This document shows, piece after piece, positions 40,916 to 54,777 of a DNA stretch of 64,000 bases. The translations under genes and the position numbers were made by a program. The notes beneath the pieces are model-generated. The model searched no databases and had not been told where the DNA came from. It saw only the letters and a list, made by a program, of their open reading frames with translations. Positions within the stretch are counted from its first letter, which is position 1; each line of letters begins with the position of its first letter. Origin of the DNA: Pleomorphomonas koreensis DSM 23070 (GTDB taxonomy: Bacteria > Pseudomonadota > Alphaproteobacteria > Rhizobiales > Pleomorphomonadaceae); contig NZ_KE384327.1 of the NCBI RefSeq assembly GCF_000425185.1, positions 128,252-192,251 of the forward strand, given 5' to 3'.

Positions 40916-41887
40916 ATGGCTTGCCTTCCCGCCCTCCCAAGGGAAGCCCATCCGGGCCGCCGCCTCTTGAGTACCCCCTCCCCCGCCGGTCCGCCCTGGC
41001 TCGGCTACGCCTTCGCCGCCATCGGCGCCGTGCTGTTCGCCGCCAAGGGCATCCTGATCAAGCTCGCCTTCGCCGAGGGCGTCGACACGCTGACGCTGCT
41101 GGCGCTCCGCATGGGCCTCTCGGTGCCGATCTACGTCGCGGTCGGCCTGATCACCTATGGCCGCGGCCGCGACCGCCGCGCGGCGGTGCCGGGCTCGGCC
41201 TATCTCAAGGCACTGGCCATCGGGGTGATCGGCTACTGGTTCTCGTCCTATGCCGACTTCAAGGGCCTGGAGACGCTGACGCCGCAGTTCGAGCGGCTGA
41301 TTCTCTTCACCTATCCGCTGTTCGTGCTGCTGTTCGGGGCGGCGCTGTTCCACGAGCCGCTGCGCGCCAAGCCGCTGGTCGCCTTCGCCGTCGCCTATCT
41401 CGGCCTCGCCGTCATCTTCCTGGCCGACTTCCAGACCGGCGGCGGCGACATCGTCGTCGGCGCGCTGTGGGTGCTCGCCGCCGCTGTCACCTTCGCGCTC
41501 TACCAGCTGCTCGCCCGCGGCGGCATCGCGGCCATGGGTGCACCGCTGTTCACCTCGGTCGCCATGACCGGCGCGGCGGTGGTGGTGCTGGCGCTGTTCC
41601 TCGTCACGCACCCGCTGTCGGCGCTCGCCGTGTCCGGCCGGGCGCTGGCGCTTGCCGTTGCGCTGGCCATCGGCGCCACGGTGCTGCCGAGCTTCTTCAT
41701 GAGCGCGGCGCTGTCGCGCATCTCGGCGGCCGCCAATTCCACCATCGGCACGCTGTCGCCGGTGGTGACGCTCGTCCTCGCCGTGCTGTTCCTCGGCGAG
41801 CCCTTGCGCGGCGTCGACCTCCTGGGCACGGCGATGGTGGTCGGCGGCGTCGGCCTGTTCACCGTCTTCGACCGGCGCCGCCGCTGA
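40916..41887 (+). CDS. DMT superfamily (EamA) transporter
   Basis: Drug/metabolite transporter (about 323 aa) with ten predicted helices in two EamA repeats; the motifs FAAIGAVLFAAKGILIKLA and AANSTIGTLSPVVTLVLAVLFLGEPL are typical. The substrate is unknown. The start is unsure: ATG at 40916 has no strong ribosome-binding site, and a TTG 17 codons later is possible. It ends three bases from lpdA, convergently. Confidence 0.85.
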   Translation: MACLPALPREAHPGRRLLSTPSPAGPPWLGYAFAAIGAVLFAAKGILIKLAFAEGVDTLTLLALRMGLSVPIYVAVGLITYGRGRDRRAAVPGSAYLKALAIGVIGYWFSSYADFKGLETLTPQFERLILFTYPLFVLLFGAALFHEPLRAKPLVAFAVAYLGLAVIFLADFQTGGGDIVVGALWVLAAAVTFALYQLLARGGIAAMGAPLFTSVAMTGAAVVVLALFLVTHPLSALAVSGRALALAVALAIGATVLPSFFMSAALSRISAAANSTIGTLSPVVTLVLAVLFLGEPLRGVDLLGTAMVVGGVGLFTVFDRRRR

Positions 41888-41890
41888 TCC

Positions 41891-43279
41891 TCACGAATGG
41901 ATGGCCCGGCCGTCGACGGCCAGCGCCGCCTCGCGCAGCGCCTCCGACAGCGTCGGATGGGCGTGGCAGGTGCGGGCGAGGTCCTCGGCCGAGCCGGAGA
42001 ACTCCATCAGCACCGCCGCCTCGGCGATCGCCTCGCCGGCGCCGGCGCCGAGGATGTGCACGCCGAGCACCCGGTCGGTCTTGGCATGGGCCAGCACCTT
42101 GACGAAGCCGTCGGTCTTCAGGATCGACTTGGCGCGGCCGTTGGCGAGGAAGCTGAACTTGCCGACCTTGTAGGGCACGTTCGCCGCCTTCAGCTCCTCC
42201 TCGGTGCGGCCGACGGCGGCGACCTCCGGCGAGGTGTAGACCACGGCCGGGATGACGTCGTAGTTGACGTGCCCGGCCTTGCCGGCCAGCAGCTCGGCGA
42301 CGGCGATGCCCTCGTCCTCGGCCTTGTGGGCGAGCATCGGCCCGGCCACCACGTCGCCGATGGCGTAGATGCCCGGCACGCTGGTGGCATAATGGCCGTC
42401 GATCTCGACGCGGCCCCTGCCGTCGAGCTTGACGCCGACCTCGGCCAGACCGAGACCCTCGGTGTAGGGCTTGCGGCCCACGGCGACCAGCACGACATCG
42501 GCCGCAACCGTCTCGGCGTCGCCGCCGGCCGCCGGCTCGAAGGTCACCTTGCCGTCCGCGACGCCGGTCACCTTGCGGCCGAGGCGGAAGGCGAAACCCT
42601 GCTTTTCCAGCAGCTTCTGGAAGGCCCTGGCCACCTCGCCGTCCAGCCCCGGCAGGATGCGGTCGAGATATTCGATCACCGTCACCTCGGCGCCGAGCCG
42701 CCGCCACACCGAGCCCAGTTCGAGGCCGATGACGCCGGCGCCGATCACCACCAGATGCTGCGGCACCTTTTCGAGCGACAGCGCGCCGGTCGAGGACACC
42801 ACCGCCGTCTCGTCGATCTCGATGCCGGGGAGGCCCGCCACCTCGGAGCCGGTGGCGATCAGGATGCTCTTCGCCTCGACGACCGTCTTCTCTCCGCCCT
42901 CGGCGGTGACCTCGACCTTGCCCGGCCCGAGGATGCGGCCGGCGCCGCGATGGACGGCCACCTTGTTCTTCTTGAACAGGAAGTCGATGCCCTGGACGTT
43001 GCCGCGGATGGTGGCGTCCTTGTGGGCCATCATCGCTTTCAGGTCGAGTTCCGGCCCGCCGACCTTGACGCCGAGCCGGGCGAAGACGTGGCCGGCCTCG
43101 TGGAACATCTCGGAGGCATGCAGCAGCGCCTTCGAGGGAATGCAGCCGACGTTGAGGCAGGTGCCGCCGTGGGTGGGCCGCTTCTCGACGACGGCGACGC
43201 TCATGCCGAGCTGGGCGGCGCGGATGGCCGCCACGTAGCCGCCGGGGCCGGTTCCGATGACGACGAGATCGTAGGACAT
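41891..43279 (-). CDS. lpdA: Dihydrolipoyl dehydrogenase
   Basis: FAD-dependent E3 subunit (462 aa) of 2-oxoglutarate dehydrogenase and possibly other complexes. The FAD motif [17 protein letters not shown], redox disulphide [15 protein letters not shown] and C-terminal [15 protein letters not shown] with the catalytic His are all present. ATG at 43279. Last gene of the TCA operon, separated from sucB by the LysE gene. Confidence 0.96.
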   Translation of the reverse strand: MSYDLVVIGTGPGGYVAAIRAAQLGMSVAVVEKRPTHGGTCLNVGCIPSKALLHASEMFHEAGHVFARLGVKVGGPELDLKAMMAHKDATIRGNVQGIDFLFKKNKVAVHRGAGRILGPGKVEVTAEGGEKTVVEAKSILIATGSEVAGLPGIEIDETAVVSSTGALSLEKVPQHLVVIGAGVIGLELGSVWRRLGAEVTVIEYLDRILPGLDGEVARAFQKLLEKQGFAFRLGRKVTGVADGKVTFEPAAGGDAETVAADVVLVAVGRKPYTEGLGLAEVGVKLDGRGRVEIDGHYATSVPGIYAIGDVVAGPMLAHKAEDEGIAVAELLAGKAGHVNYDVIPAVVYTSPEVAAVGRTEEELKAANVPYKVGKFSFLANGRAKSILKTDGFVKVLAHAKTDRVLGVHILGAGAGEAIAEAAVLMEFSGSAEDLARTCHAHPTLSEALREAALAVDGRAIHS

Positions 43280-43322
43280 GGAAGCACTCCTTGGGGGCTG
43301 CGGCGGCTTGTGGCTCGGTATG

Positions 43323-43961
43323 TCAGTCGGCCCGCGACAGGGCGAGGCGGACGCCGAAGGCGATGAACACCGCGCCGGTGATGCGGCTGATCCACAGGCC
43401 GGCGCGCGAGAAGGCGGTCCTGATCCTCGGCATGGTCAGGAAGCAGGAGACCGCCGAGAACCAGGCGATCAGGCAGGCGGCCATCACCAGGCCGTAGCCT
43501 CCCTTGACCAGCGCCGGCGTCTGGTGGCTGACCAGCGCCGAGAACAGCGACAGGAAGAACAGGATCGGCTTGGGATTGAGGGCGTTGGTCAGGAAGCCGA
43601 GGCCGAAGGCGCGGGCATCGCTCATCGGCGCGGCGCCGACCGGGCCGGCGCCGGGCTCGGGCAGGACCGGCGCCGGCGCCCGCAAGGCCATGATCCCCAT
43701 GTAGGTGAGATAGGCGGCGCCCGCCCACTTGATCGCCGAAAACAGCAGTAGCGACTGCGAGACGATCAGCCCCAGGCCGAGGATCGTGTAGGAGAGATGG
43801 AACAGCAGCGACGTGCCGACGCCGAAGGCGGTGAGGATGCCGGCCCGCCGCCCGTGCGTCAGGCTCTGCCGCATCACCATGGCGGTGTCGGCCCCCGGCG
43901 CCACGATGGCGAAGGAGAACACCGCCATGACGCCGGCGAGTTCGACGAGATAGGGAGACAT
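43323..43961 (-). CDS. LysE/RhtB family exporter in the TCA operon
   Basis: An exporter (212 aa) with six helices and the signature [25 protein letters not shown] at 17-41, and a second block [15 protein letters not shown]. Substrate unknown. It lies between sucB (30 bp away) and lpdA (43 bp away) on the same strand. In many relatives this slot is empty or filled by another gene, so it looks like an insertion into the operon. Confidence 0.88.
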   Translation of the reverse strand: MSPYLVELAGVMAVFSFAIVAPGADTAMVMRQSLTHGRRAGILTAFGVGTSLLFHLSYTILGLGLIVSQSLLLFSAIKWAGAAYLTYMGIMALRAPAPVLPEPGAGPVGAAPMSDARAFGLGFLTNALNPKPILFFLSLFSALVSHQTPALVKGGYGLVMAACLIAWFSAVSCFLTMPRIRTAFSRAGLWISRITGAVFIAFGVRLALSRAD

Positions 43962-43991
43962 CCGGCTTCCTTTCGCGCGCCGCGCTGCGGG

Positions 43992-45227
<1,236 letters not shown>

Positions 45228-45285
45228 TTCAGCGTCTCTCCAGATGGAAGGGGGAGGGAACGGCCGGCGGCCGCCCCCGAGGGCG

Positions 45286-48255
45286 TCAGCCGAGCGCTTC
45301 GTCGAGGAAGGCGGCAAGCTGGGCGAGGTGCTTGGACATCAGGCCGGTGGCGGTGGCCGCCGACGGCGCCCGGCCGGCATAGCGGGCACGCGGTACCCTG
45401 GCGCCGATCTGCTTCAGGACCCATTCGAGATAGGGGTCGATGAAGGTCCAGGCGCCCATGTTCTTGGGCTCCTCCTGGCACCAGACATGCTCGGCGTTGG
45501 GGAAGCGGGACAATTCGCTGACCAGCGCCTTGGCCGGGAAGGGATAGAGCTGCTCGACGCGCAACAGGTAGACGTCGTCGACGCCCCGCTTCTCGCGCTC
45601 CTCCAGGAGGTCGTAGTAGACCTTGCCGGAGCACAGCACGACGCGGCGGATCTCGGCGTCGGGCTTGAGGCGCACCGTCACCGTCTCCGGGTCGGACTGG
45701 GCGTGATCCCACAGCAGGCGATGGAACGAGGTCTCGGCCCCGAAATGGGCGAGCTTCGACACCGCCCGCTTGTGGCGCAACAGCGACTTGGGCGTCATCA
45801 GGATCAGCGGCTTGCGGAAGTCGCGCGTCAACTGCCGGCGCAGGATGTGGAAGTAGTTGGCCGGCGTCGTGCAGTTGGCGACCTGCATGTTGTCCTCGGC
45901 GCAGAGTTGCAGCCAGCGTTCGAGGCGGCCGGACGAATGCTCCGGCCCCTGGCCCTCGTAGCCGTGCGGCAGCAGGCAGACGAGGCCGGACATCCTCAGC
46001 CACTTGCGTTCGCCGCCGGAGAGGAACTGGTCGAACACCACCTGGGCGCCGTTGGCGAAGTCGCCGAACTGCGCTTCCCAGAGCGTCAGCGCGTTGGGCC
46101 GGGCCAGCGAGTAGCCGTACTCGAAGCCGAGCACCGCCTCCTCCGACAGCATCGAGTTGATCACCTCGAACGGCGCCTGCTCCGGGGAGAGGTTGGCGAG
46201 CGGGATGTAGCGCGCCTCGGTCTCCTGATCGTAGAGCACGCTGTGGCGCTGGCTGAAGGTGCCGCGCTCGCAGTCCTGGCCGGACAGGCGGATCTTGTGG
46301 CCGCCGAGGGCCAGCGAGCCGAAGGCCAGGGATTCGCCCAGCGCCCAGTCGATGCCCTCGCCGGTGTCGATCGCCTTCTTGCGGGCGTCGAGGAAGCGCT
46401 GGATGGTGCGGTGGACGTTGAAGGTCGGCGGCACCGTGTTGATCTTGAGGCCGATCTCCCGGAGCGTCTCGACGTTGACGCCGGACTGGCCGCGCCGCTG
46501 CTCGTCGAAGCTGTCGGCCACCTTCAGGCCGGCCCAGGCGCCGTCCAGCCAGTCGGCCTTGTTCGGCTTGTAGGCCTGGCCGGCATCGTATTCCTGGTCG
46601 AGCTTCTGGCGGAAGGCCGCCTGCATGCCGATCACCTCGTCCTGGGTGACCACGCCCTCGTTGATCAGCTTGCGGGCATAGATCTGCAACGTCGTCGCGT
46701 GCCCACGGATCTTGGAATACATGATCGGCTGGGTGAAGCCGGGCTCGTCGCCCTCGTTGTGGCCGTAGCGGCGGTAGCAGATCATGTCGATCACGACGGG
46801 CTTGTGGAACTTCTGCCGGTATTCGATGGCCACCTTGGCGGCGTAGACCACCGCTTCCGGGTCGTCGCCGTTGACGTGCAGGATCGGCGCCTCGACCATC
46901 TTGGCGACGTCGGACGGATAGGGCGACGAACGCGAGAAATGCGGGTTGGTGGTAAAGCCGATCTGGTTGTTGACGATGAAGTGGATCGAGCCGCCGACGC
47001 GGTGGCCGCGCAGCTGCGAAAGGCCGAAGCACTCGGCGACGACGCCCTGGCCGGCAAAGGCCGCGTCGCCGTGGAGGAGCAGCGGCAGCACCTTGACGCG
47101 CTCGCGCAAGGGGATGATGTCGCCTTCCCAGACGGTGGCCGACACGTCCTGCTTGGCGCGCACCTTGCCGAGCACCACCGGGTTGACGATTTCAAGATGC
47201 GACGGGTTGGGCGTCAGGCTGAGATGCACCTTGTTGCCGTCGAACTCGCGGTCCGAGGAGGCGCCGAGGTGGTACTTGACGTCGCCCGAGCCCTCGACGT
47301 CGTCGGGGGCGTAGGAGCCGCCCTTGAACTCGTGGAACAGCGCCCGGTGCGGCTTGGCCATTACCTGGGTCAAGACGTTGAGGCGGCCGCGGTGCGGCAT
47401 GCCGAGCACGATCTCCTTGACGCCGAGATTGCCGCCGCGCTTGATGATCTGCTCCAGCGCCGGGATCAGGCTCTCGCCGCCGTCGAGGCCGAAGCGCTTG
47501 GTGCCGGTGTATTTCACGTCGAGGAACTTCTCGAAGCCCTCGGCCTCCACCAGCTTGTTGAGGATGGCCCGCTTGCCCCTCTCGGTGAACTCGATCAGCT
47601 TGTCCGGCCCCTCGATGCGCTCCTGAACCCAGGCCTTCTCCTCGGGCGAGGAGATGTGCATGAACTCGTAGCCGATGGTACCGCAGTAGGTGCGCCTGAG
47701 TATGTCGATCATCTGGCGCACGGTGGCGTATTCGAGGCCGAGCACGTGGTCGATGAAGATCGGCCGGTCCATGTCGGCCTCGGTGAAGCCGTAGCTGGCC
47801 GGATGCAGCTCCTCGTGGTCGAGCTGCTTGGCAACGCCGATCGGGTCGAGGTCGGCGTGCAGGTGGCCGCGCATGCGGTAGGCGCGGATCATCATGATGG
47901 CGCGCACCGAATCGAGCGTCGCCTGGCGGAGTTCCTGGGCGGTGATGCCGGCCGGCTGCGCCTTGGCCTCGATCTTCTTCTCGAGGATCTTCGAGGCTTC
48001 CGGCCAGTTGCCGTCGAGCGCCGATACCAGCTCGCCGTTGACCTTGGGCGGCCAGTCGGGCCGCGACCAGCTCGCGCCGCGCGCCGCCTCACCGGCCGCC
48101 CCACCGGAATGGGCGCCGAAGAAGTCGCGCCACTCGGGATCGACCGAGCCGGGGTCGGCGAGATAGCGGGCCTCCATCGCCTCGATGTAGGCGGCGTTGC
48201 CGCCGTTGAGGAACGAGGTTGCGGCGAGAGCGTCGTTGTCGGTCTGCGATGCCAT
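45286..48255 (-). CDS. sucA: 2-oxoglutarate dehydrogenase E1
   Basis: Thiamine-diphosphate-dependent E1 (989 aa) decarboxylating 2-oxoglutarate. The N-terminal assembly motif [18 protein letters not shown] is at about 16-33. The ThDP motif runs from [10 protein letters not shown] to VNNQIGFTT. The E1 C-terminal domain carries [17 protein letters not shown] and [12 protein letters not shown] at 48255, 124 bp after sucD. Confidence 0.97.
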   Translation of the reverse strand: MASQTDNDALAATSFLNGGNAAYIEAMEARYLADPGSVDPEWRDFFGAHSGGAAGEAARGASWSRPDWPPKVNGELVSALDGNWPEASKILEKKIEAKAQPAGITAQELRQATLDSVRAIMMIRAYRMRGHLHADLDPIGVAKQLDHEELHPASYGFTEADMDRPIFIDHVLGLEYATVRQMIDILRRTYCGTIGYEFMHISSPEEKAWVQERIEGPDKLIEFTERGKRAILNKLVEAEGFEKFLDVKYTGTKRFGLDGGESLIPALEQIIKRGGNLGVKEIVLGMPHRGRLNVLTQVMAKPHRALFHEFKGGSYAPDDVEGSGDVKYHLGASSDREFDGNKVHLSLTPNPSHLEIVNPVVLGKVRAKQDVSATVWEGDIIPLRERVKVLPLLLHGDAAFAGQGVVAECFGLSQLRGHRVGGSIHFIVNNQIGFTTNPHFSRSSPYPSDVAKMVEAPILHVNGDDPEAVVYAAKVAIEYRQKFHKPVVIDMICYRRYGHNEGDEPGFTQPIMYSKIRGHATTLQIYARKLINEGVVTQDEVIGMQAAFRQKLDQEYDAGQAYKPNKADWLDGAWAGLKVADSFDEQRRGQSGVNVETLREIGLKINTVPPTFNVHRTIQRFLDARKKAIDTGEGIDWALGESLAFGSLALGGHKIRLSGQDCERGTFSQRHSVLYDQETEARYIPLANLSPEQAPFEVINSMLSEEAVLGFEYGYSLARPNALTLWEAQFGDFANGAQVVFDQFLSGGERKWLRMSGLVCLLPHGYEGQGPEHSSGRLERWLQLCAEDNMQVANCTTPANYFHILRRQLTRDFRKPLILMTPKSLLRHKRAVSKLAHFGAETSFHRLLWDHAQSDPETVTVRLKPDAEIRRVVLCSGKVYYDLLEEREKRGVDDVYLLRVEQLYPFPAKALVSELSRFPNAEHVWCQEEPKNMGAWTFIDPYLEWVLKQIGARVPRARYAGRAPSAATATGLMSKHLAQLAAFLDEALG

Positions 48256-48379
48256 CTTGCGTTTCGGAGCCGTCCGCTCCGTCCTCGCGTTCCGGCGGCC
48301 GCAGGATGCGCCGCCGTGGATGTAGTCACTCGCGGAGGCGGCTGGCCGGCCTCCGCATTCGGCTGAAAAGCGCGGCGCC

Positions 48380-49294
48380 TCAGCCCTTGAGGCGCCTGGC
48401 GAGCGTGCGGCCGAGCTGGGCCGGCGACGGCGACACGACGATGCCGGCCGCCTCCATGGCGGCGATCTTGTCCTCGGCGCCGCCCTTGCCGCCGGAGATC
48501 ACCGCGCCGGCGTGGCCCATGGTGCGGCCCGGCGGCGCCGTGCGGCCGGCGATGAAGCCGACCACCGGCTTCATGCGGCCGCGCTTTGCCTCGTCGCGCA
48601 GGAACTCTGCCGCCGCTTCCTCGGCCGAGCCGCCGATCTCGCCGATCATGACGATCGACGTGGTCTCGGGATCGGCCAGGAACAGCTCCAGCACGTCGAT
48701 GAACTCGGTGCCCTTCACCGGATCGCCGCCGATGCCGACGGCCGTCGTCTGGCCGAGGCCTTCGTTGGTCGTCTGGAACACCGCTTCATAGGTCAGGGTT
48801 CCCGAGCGCGACACGATGCCGACCGAACCCTTGCGGAAGATCGAGCCGGGCATGATGCCGATCTTGCACTCGCCGGGGGTCAGCACGCCGGGGCAGTTGG
48901 GGCCAAGCAGGCGCGAGGTCGAGCGGTCGAGCCGCGCCTTGACCTTGACCATGTCCAGCACCGGGATGCCCTCGGTGATGGCGACGATCAGCGGCACCTC
49001 GGCGTCGATCGCCTCGACGATCGAGGCGCCGGCGAACTTCGGCGGTACGTAGACGACGGAGGCGTTGGCGCCGGTCGCTTCCCGCGCCTCGGCGACGGTG
49101 TCGAACACCGGCAGTTGCGCCTTGCGGCCGTCGGGCAGCGTGCCTTCCCAGGTGGAGCCGCCCTTGCCCGGCGTGACGCCGGCCACCATCTGCGTGGCGC
49201 CGTAGCCGAGCGCCTGCTCGGTGTGGAAGGTGCCGGTCTTGCCGGTCAGGCCCTGGACGATGACCTTGGTGTCCTTGTTGACGAGGATGGACAT
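48380..49294 (-). CDS. sucD: Succinyl-CoA synthetase subunit alpha
   Basis: CoA-binding alpha subunit (304 aa). The phosphorylated His is in [13 protein letters not shown] (near residue 250), the CoA-binding Rossmann part starts [15 protein letters not shown], and [20 protein letters not shown] is also present. ATG at 49294, four bases after the sucC stop. Confidence 0.97.
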   Translation of the reverse strand: MSILVNKDTKVIVQGLTGKTGTFHTEQALGYGATQMVAGVTPGKGGSTWEGTLPDGRKAQLPVFDTVAEAREATGANASVVYVPPKFAGASIVEAIDAEVPLIVAITEGIPVLDMVKVKARLDRSTSRLLGPNCPGVLTPGECKIGIMPGSIFRKGSVGIVSRSGTLTYEAVFQTTNEGLGQTTAVGIGGDPVKGTEFIDVLELFLADPETTSIVMIGEIGGSAEEAAAEFLRDEAKRGRMKPVVGFIAGRTAPPGRTMGHAGAVISGGKGGAEDKIAAMEAAGIVVSPSPAQLGRTLARRLKG

Positions 49295-49298
49295 CGCG

Positions 49299-50495
<1,197 letters not shown>

Positions 50496-50571
50496 CCGAA
50501 CGTCCTTGGCTGAGGATTGAGGCTGGAGGATGGGGAGCTGAGTGAAAATGCGGATGGACGCGGCGGAGACG

Positions 50572-50603
50572 AAAAGGCCGGGTCGCCGTCGGGCGGCCCG
50601 GCC
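50572..50603 (-). terminator. Hairpin with short T-run between mdh and sucC
   Basis: On the minus strand a 12-bp stem with one G-U pair (50592-50603 with 50576-50587, loop CGAC) precedes TTTTC. It lies 16 bp past the mdh stop and inside the mdh-suc transcription unit, so it is likely to reduce, not abolish, readthrough. Confidence 0.6.
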
Positions 50604-50618
50604 AATGTCGTCAAGCGA

Positions 50619-51584
<966 letters not shown>

Positions 51585-51596
51585 TTATTACCTTTC

Positions 51597-51610
51597 CCTT
51601 TACGTAAAGG
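51597..51610. promoter_or_regulatory. Perfect palindrome in the mdh leader
   Basis: CCTTTACGTAAAGG is a perfect 14-bp palindrome, 16 nt before the mdh start. Its CCTTT arm could also pair with the AAAGG of the mdh ribosome-binding site. A second dyad, GATCGA-AA-TCGATC, lies at 51618-51631. Confidence 0.5.
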
Positions 51611-51638
51611 TTAGTTAGATCGAAATCGATCGGCACCG

Positions 51639-51667
51639 AATTACAATGATCACCGATCCGGTGCAAG
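51639..51667 (-). promoter_or_regulatory. Predicted promoter of the mdh-suc operon
   Basis: On the minus strand CTTGCA (51662-51667), 17-bp spacer, GTAATT (51639-51644). The inverted repeat GCACCG/CGGTGC (about 51633-51638 and 51659-51664) flanks the -10 and overlaps the -35, a plausible operator. Confidence 0.55.
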
Positions 51668-51739
51668 CGAGACTATCGGGGAAAGTCAACTTTTCACGAA
51701 GATGAGACCGCCGCCGCACCCGATTGCCGGGCGGCCTCT

Positions 51740-52912
51740 TCATGGGGTGGGTGACGCGTGCGTCATGCAGTTATCGGTTGTTGAATCGACCGTTGCCGCC
51801 CGGCGCAACCAGGCGGTCGAGCGCATCTCCATCAGCCGCGAGGCGGTGCGGGCGAAAGCGAAGGCTTCCTCGCCCTCGGTCGCCCGATAGAGTTCGCCCG
51901 GCTCGCCGTCGGCGGTCATCACCAGCATCCGGCCGGCGTCGTAGAGCACGTCGATCAGCGTCACGAAGCGGCGGGCGGCGTTACGCTCGCCAGCGGCAAG
52001 ACGCGGCACGCCCGTCACCATGACGAGATCGAAATGGCGGGCGATCGCCCGGTAGTCGGCGGCACCGAGCGGCCGGTCGCAGAGTTCGGCAAAGGTGAAG
52101 CGGGCGCGCCGGCCGGCGGTGCGCGCCACATGGATCAGCCGGCCCTTGACGCGCAGATCGCAAGGGCCCTCGCCGCCGGCCGCCATCTCCTGCCAGAGGC
52201 GTTCGGCGGCGGCCTCGGTAGCCGGCCCAAGCGGCGACAGATAGACGTCGGCCGCCGACAGTCCCTCCAGCCGGTGGTCGGCGCCGGCCAAGAGATGCAC
52301 CACCTTGCAGCGGGCCTTCAGCAGTTCGACGAAGGGCAGGAAGCTCTGTCGGTTGAGGCCGTTCCAGTAGAGGCGGTCGGGCGCGGCGTTGGATGTGGCG
52401 ACCAGCGTCAGCCCAAGCTCGAACAGCCGGCCGAACAACCGGCCGAGCAGCATGGCGTCGGCGATGTCGGTGACGAAGAACTCGTCGAAACAGAGCAGGC
52501 GCACCTCGGCGGAGAGCGACCGCGCCACGATCTCCACGGGATCGCGCGGATCGCCGGCCGCCATCGCCCGCCGCGCCGCCGCGATGGCCTCGTGCATGTC
52601 GGCCATGAAGGCATGGAAATGCTGCCGCCGCTTCTTCTCCACCGGCGCCGCTGCGTAGAAATGGTCCATCAGCAGCGTCTTGCCGCGACCGACGCCGCCC
52701 CAGAGATAGAGACCGCGCGGCCCCGGCGCCGGCCCGACCGGGATGAGGCCGAGAAGCCGGCGCCGCGGCGGCGGCGCGGCCAGCCGCTCCAGCAGCCGGT
52801 CGAAGGCGAGCGCCGCCAGCCGCTGGGCGGCGTCAGGCGCCAGACTGCCGGCGGCGACCTCGCCGTCGAGCCACAGGGTGACCGCGCCGGCGGCCGGCGC
52901 CTCGGCCATCAT
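51740..52912 (-). CDS. zapE: Cell division ATPase ZapE (AFG1-like)
   Basis: AFG1-family ATPase (390 aa). Walker A GGVGRGKTLLMDHFY is at about 75-90 and Walker B LLCFDEFFVTDIADAM follows. In E. coli ZapE associates with the Z ring; mitochondrial AFG1 acts in protein quality control. Two ATGs lie in a row at the start; 52912 is used. zapE next to mdh is a conserved pair. Confidence 0.92.
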   Translation of the reverse strand: MMAEAPAAGAVTLWLDGEVAAGSLAPDAAQRLAALAFDRLLERLAAPPPRRRLLGLIPVGPAPGPRGLYLWGGVGRGKTLLMDHFYAAAPVEKKRRQHFHAFMADMHEAIAAARRAMAAGDPRDPVEIVARSLSAEVRLLCFDEFFVTDIADAMLLGRLFGRLFELGLTLVATSNAAPDRLYWNGLNRQSFLPFVELLKARCKVVHLLAGADHRLEGLSAADVYLSPLGPATEAAAERLWQEMAAGGEGPCDLRVKGRLIHVARTAGRRARFTFAELCDRPLGAADYRAIARHFDLVMVTGVPRLAAGERNAARRFVTLIDVLYDAGRMLVMTADGEPGELYRATEGEEAFAFARTASRLMEMRSTAWLRRAATVDSTTDNCMTHASPTP

Positions 52913-52920
52913 GCCGGGGA

Positions 52921-53424
52921 TCAGCCGCGGAAGAACTGCACGCCGCGCTTGCTGACGTCGGTCTGGCCGGAGAAGCGCGTCGGGCCCGAACCATAGAGGC
53001 GGGCGACCACCGAGCCGGAGGCATCCTTCAGGAGAACCGCCTTGTCCGCCAGGTCCCAGGCGTTGATGGACTTGAGTTCGTCGGAGGCGCAGCCGCGCGT
53101 CGAGGCGCGGAGGCCACCGGTCCAGTTGGTGGACGACAGCGACAGCTGGCAGGTTTCACCGGCCGAGGCCAGCGTCCAGCCGCCGACCAGATCCGGCTTG
53201 CGGATCTCCGGCGCCGCCGCCGGATTGGCCGGCTGCACCATGGCCATGTCGGTGGTGGGCTGTGCGACACCCGGCGTCGTGGGTGGCGGCAGGGCCTGGC
53301 TCGCCACGGGATTGACCGGCTGCGGCGCCAGCGGGACGATACGCTGGGGCGGCGGCGGCGCATAGCTGGCGCAGGCGGCCAGCGCGAGGGCGGAAAGGAC
53401 GGAGGCGGCGGCGATGATGCGCAT
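52921..53424 (-). CDS. Omp19-like protease-inhibitor lipoprotein
   Basis: A lipoprotein (167 aa) with lipobox ALAAC (about 14-18). A Pro/Ala-rich linker (20-75) leads to the AprI/Inh beta-barrel domain (GGWTLASAGETCQLSL, RASTRGCASDELKSINAWDL, VARLYGSGPTRFSGQT). This order matches Brucella Omp19, an outer-membrane lipoprotein reported to inhibit proteases. ATG at 53424. It is 8 bp upstream of zapE on the same strand. Confidence 0.85.
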   Translation of the reverse strand: MRIIAAASVLSALALAACASYAPPPPQRIVPLAPQPVNPVASQALPPPTTPGVAQPTTDMAMVQPANPAAAPEIRKPDLVGGWTLASAGETCQLSLSSTNWTGGLRASTRGCASDELKSINAWDLADKAVLLKDASGSVVARLYGSGPTRFSGQTDVSKRGVQFFRG

Positions 53425-53653
53425 CAGGTGGGCTCCCGGAGCGAAGAGACGGCGCCGTGGCTCCCGGCGTGATTCTCTTCAAACAGACGACAAATCATAG
53501 CCGCGCCGGCCGGCAAGTGAAACCGCAGGCTGGAAAAAGTTCAATATCAACGAATAGGCAAGGCGGCGGCGTTGCACGGCGGGCGCGAAGGCCGCAAGAT
53601 GCCGGCGGATGCCCTTTTTGCCAAGGGGTTTCGGGCTGGGGGGAGCGCGGAGG

Positions 53654-53986
53654 ATGCTGTCCTTTGTGGCGCGGATACTGGGACTGGTGCTGTTCGCCAT
53701 CGGCGTGGTGTCGCTGATCTCCGACGGCATCGCGTCGATCGCCGCCGACAAGCTGGTGATGACGCCGCTGTCGGCCAGCCTGACGCTGATCGCCCCCGAC
53801 ATCGTCGATCGGCTGAAGGCGGCCGCGGTGCCGCTGATCGGCGAGACTGCCTGGGCCGATTGGGGGCCGGCGGTGCTCGCCTGGCCGACGCTGGCCGTCT
53901 CCGGCCTCTCCGGCATCTTTCTGATGCTGGCCGGCGCCCGCCGCTCGCCACGCACCGCGAAAAAGCATGCCGGCCTCTCCTCCTGA
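53654..53986 (+). CDS. Small integral membrane protein
   Basis: A 110-aa protein with two hydrophobic helices (about 5-24 and 76-97, ending in ARRSPRTAKKH) and a periplasmic loop DKLVMTPLSASLTLIAPDIVDRLKAA. I do not recognise a family. ATG at 53654 after GGAGCGCGGAGG. Its last 20 bp overlap the start of the DUF429 gene. Confidence 0.7.
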   Translation: MLSFVARILGLVLFAIGVVSLISDGIASIAADKLVMTPLSASLTLIAPDIVDRLKAAAVPLIGETAWADWGPAVLAWPTLAVSGLSGIFLMLAGARRSPRTAKKHAGLSS

Positions 53987-54770
53987 AGGCGTCGTTCTCG
54001 GCATCGACGCCGCCTGGACGGCCAAGAACCCCAGCGGCGTGGCGCTGGCGGCCAAGGCCGGCGGCGTCTGGCGCCTCGTCGTCGCCGCCGCCTCCTTCGA
54101 GGGCTTCGTCGGGCCGTCCGACAGGGCCGACCCCACGGCGGTGATCGCCGCCGCCAGCCGTCTCGCCGGCCGCAAGCCCGATCTCGTCGCCGTGGACATG
54201 CCGATGATGAATGCGCCGATCGTCGGGCGCCGCGCCGCCGACGACGCCGTCAACCGCGCCTACGCCGGCCGCGGCGCCGGCACGCATTCGCCGACGCCGG
54301 AGCGGCCCGGCGCCGCCGGCCGGGCGCTGGAGGCGGCGCTCGCGGCGGCCGGCTATCCGCTGGCGACGCTCGACCTCACGCCGCCCTGCCGCATCGAGAT
54401 CTACCCGCATCCGGCGCTGATCGAGCTGACCGGCGCTGCAAGGCGGCTCGAATACAAGATCGGCCGCACCGGCCGCTACTGGCCGGGCCTGCCGCTGGCC
54501 GAGCGGCGGCAGCGCCTCTACGCGGTATGGACGACCATCGTCGCCGCCCTCGAGGGCGTTCTCGCCGGCAGCGCCGACCTCCTCCGCCTGCCGCCGCTGG
54601 AGACGCGCGGCAAGACCCTCAAGGCGTTCGAGGATCGCCTCGACGCGGCGGTCGCCGCCTACGCCGGCGCCATGGCGCTCGACGGCCGGGCGCGCGCGTT
54701 CGGTGACGCCGACTCGGCGGTGTGGGTGCCGTTGCGTGGCGGTTGCGGCACCGGCAGTCGTCCACTATAG
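53967..54770 (+). CDS. DUF429 family protein
   Basis: A 267-aa protein of the DUF429 family (GIDAAWTAKNPSGVALA, VAVDMPMMNAPIVGRRAADDAVNRAY, CRIEIYPHPALIELTG). The fold is thought to be RNase H-like with conserved acidic residues; function is unknown. ATG at 53967 overlaps the membrane protein. Confidence 0.85.
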   Translation: MPASPPEGVVLGIDAAWTAKNPSGVALAAKAGGVWRLVVAAASFEGFVGPSDRADPTAVIAAASRLAGRKPDLVAVDMPMMNAPIVGRRAADDAVNRAYAGRGAGTHSPTPERPGAAGRALEAALAAAGYPLATLDLTPPCRIEIYPHPALIELTGAARRLEYKIGRTGRYWPGLPLAERRQRLYAVWTTIVAALEGVLAGSADLLRLPPLETRGKTLKAFEDRLDAAVAAYAGAMALDGRARAFGDADSAVWVPLRGGCGTGSRPL

Positions 54771-54777
54771 TATCACG

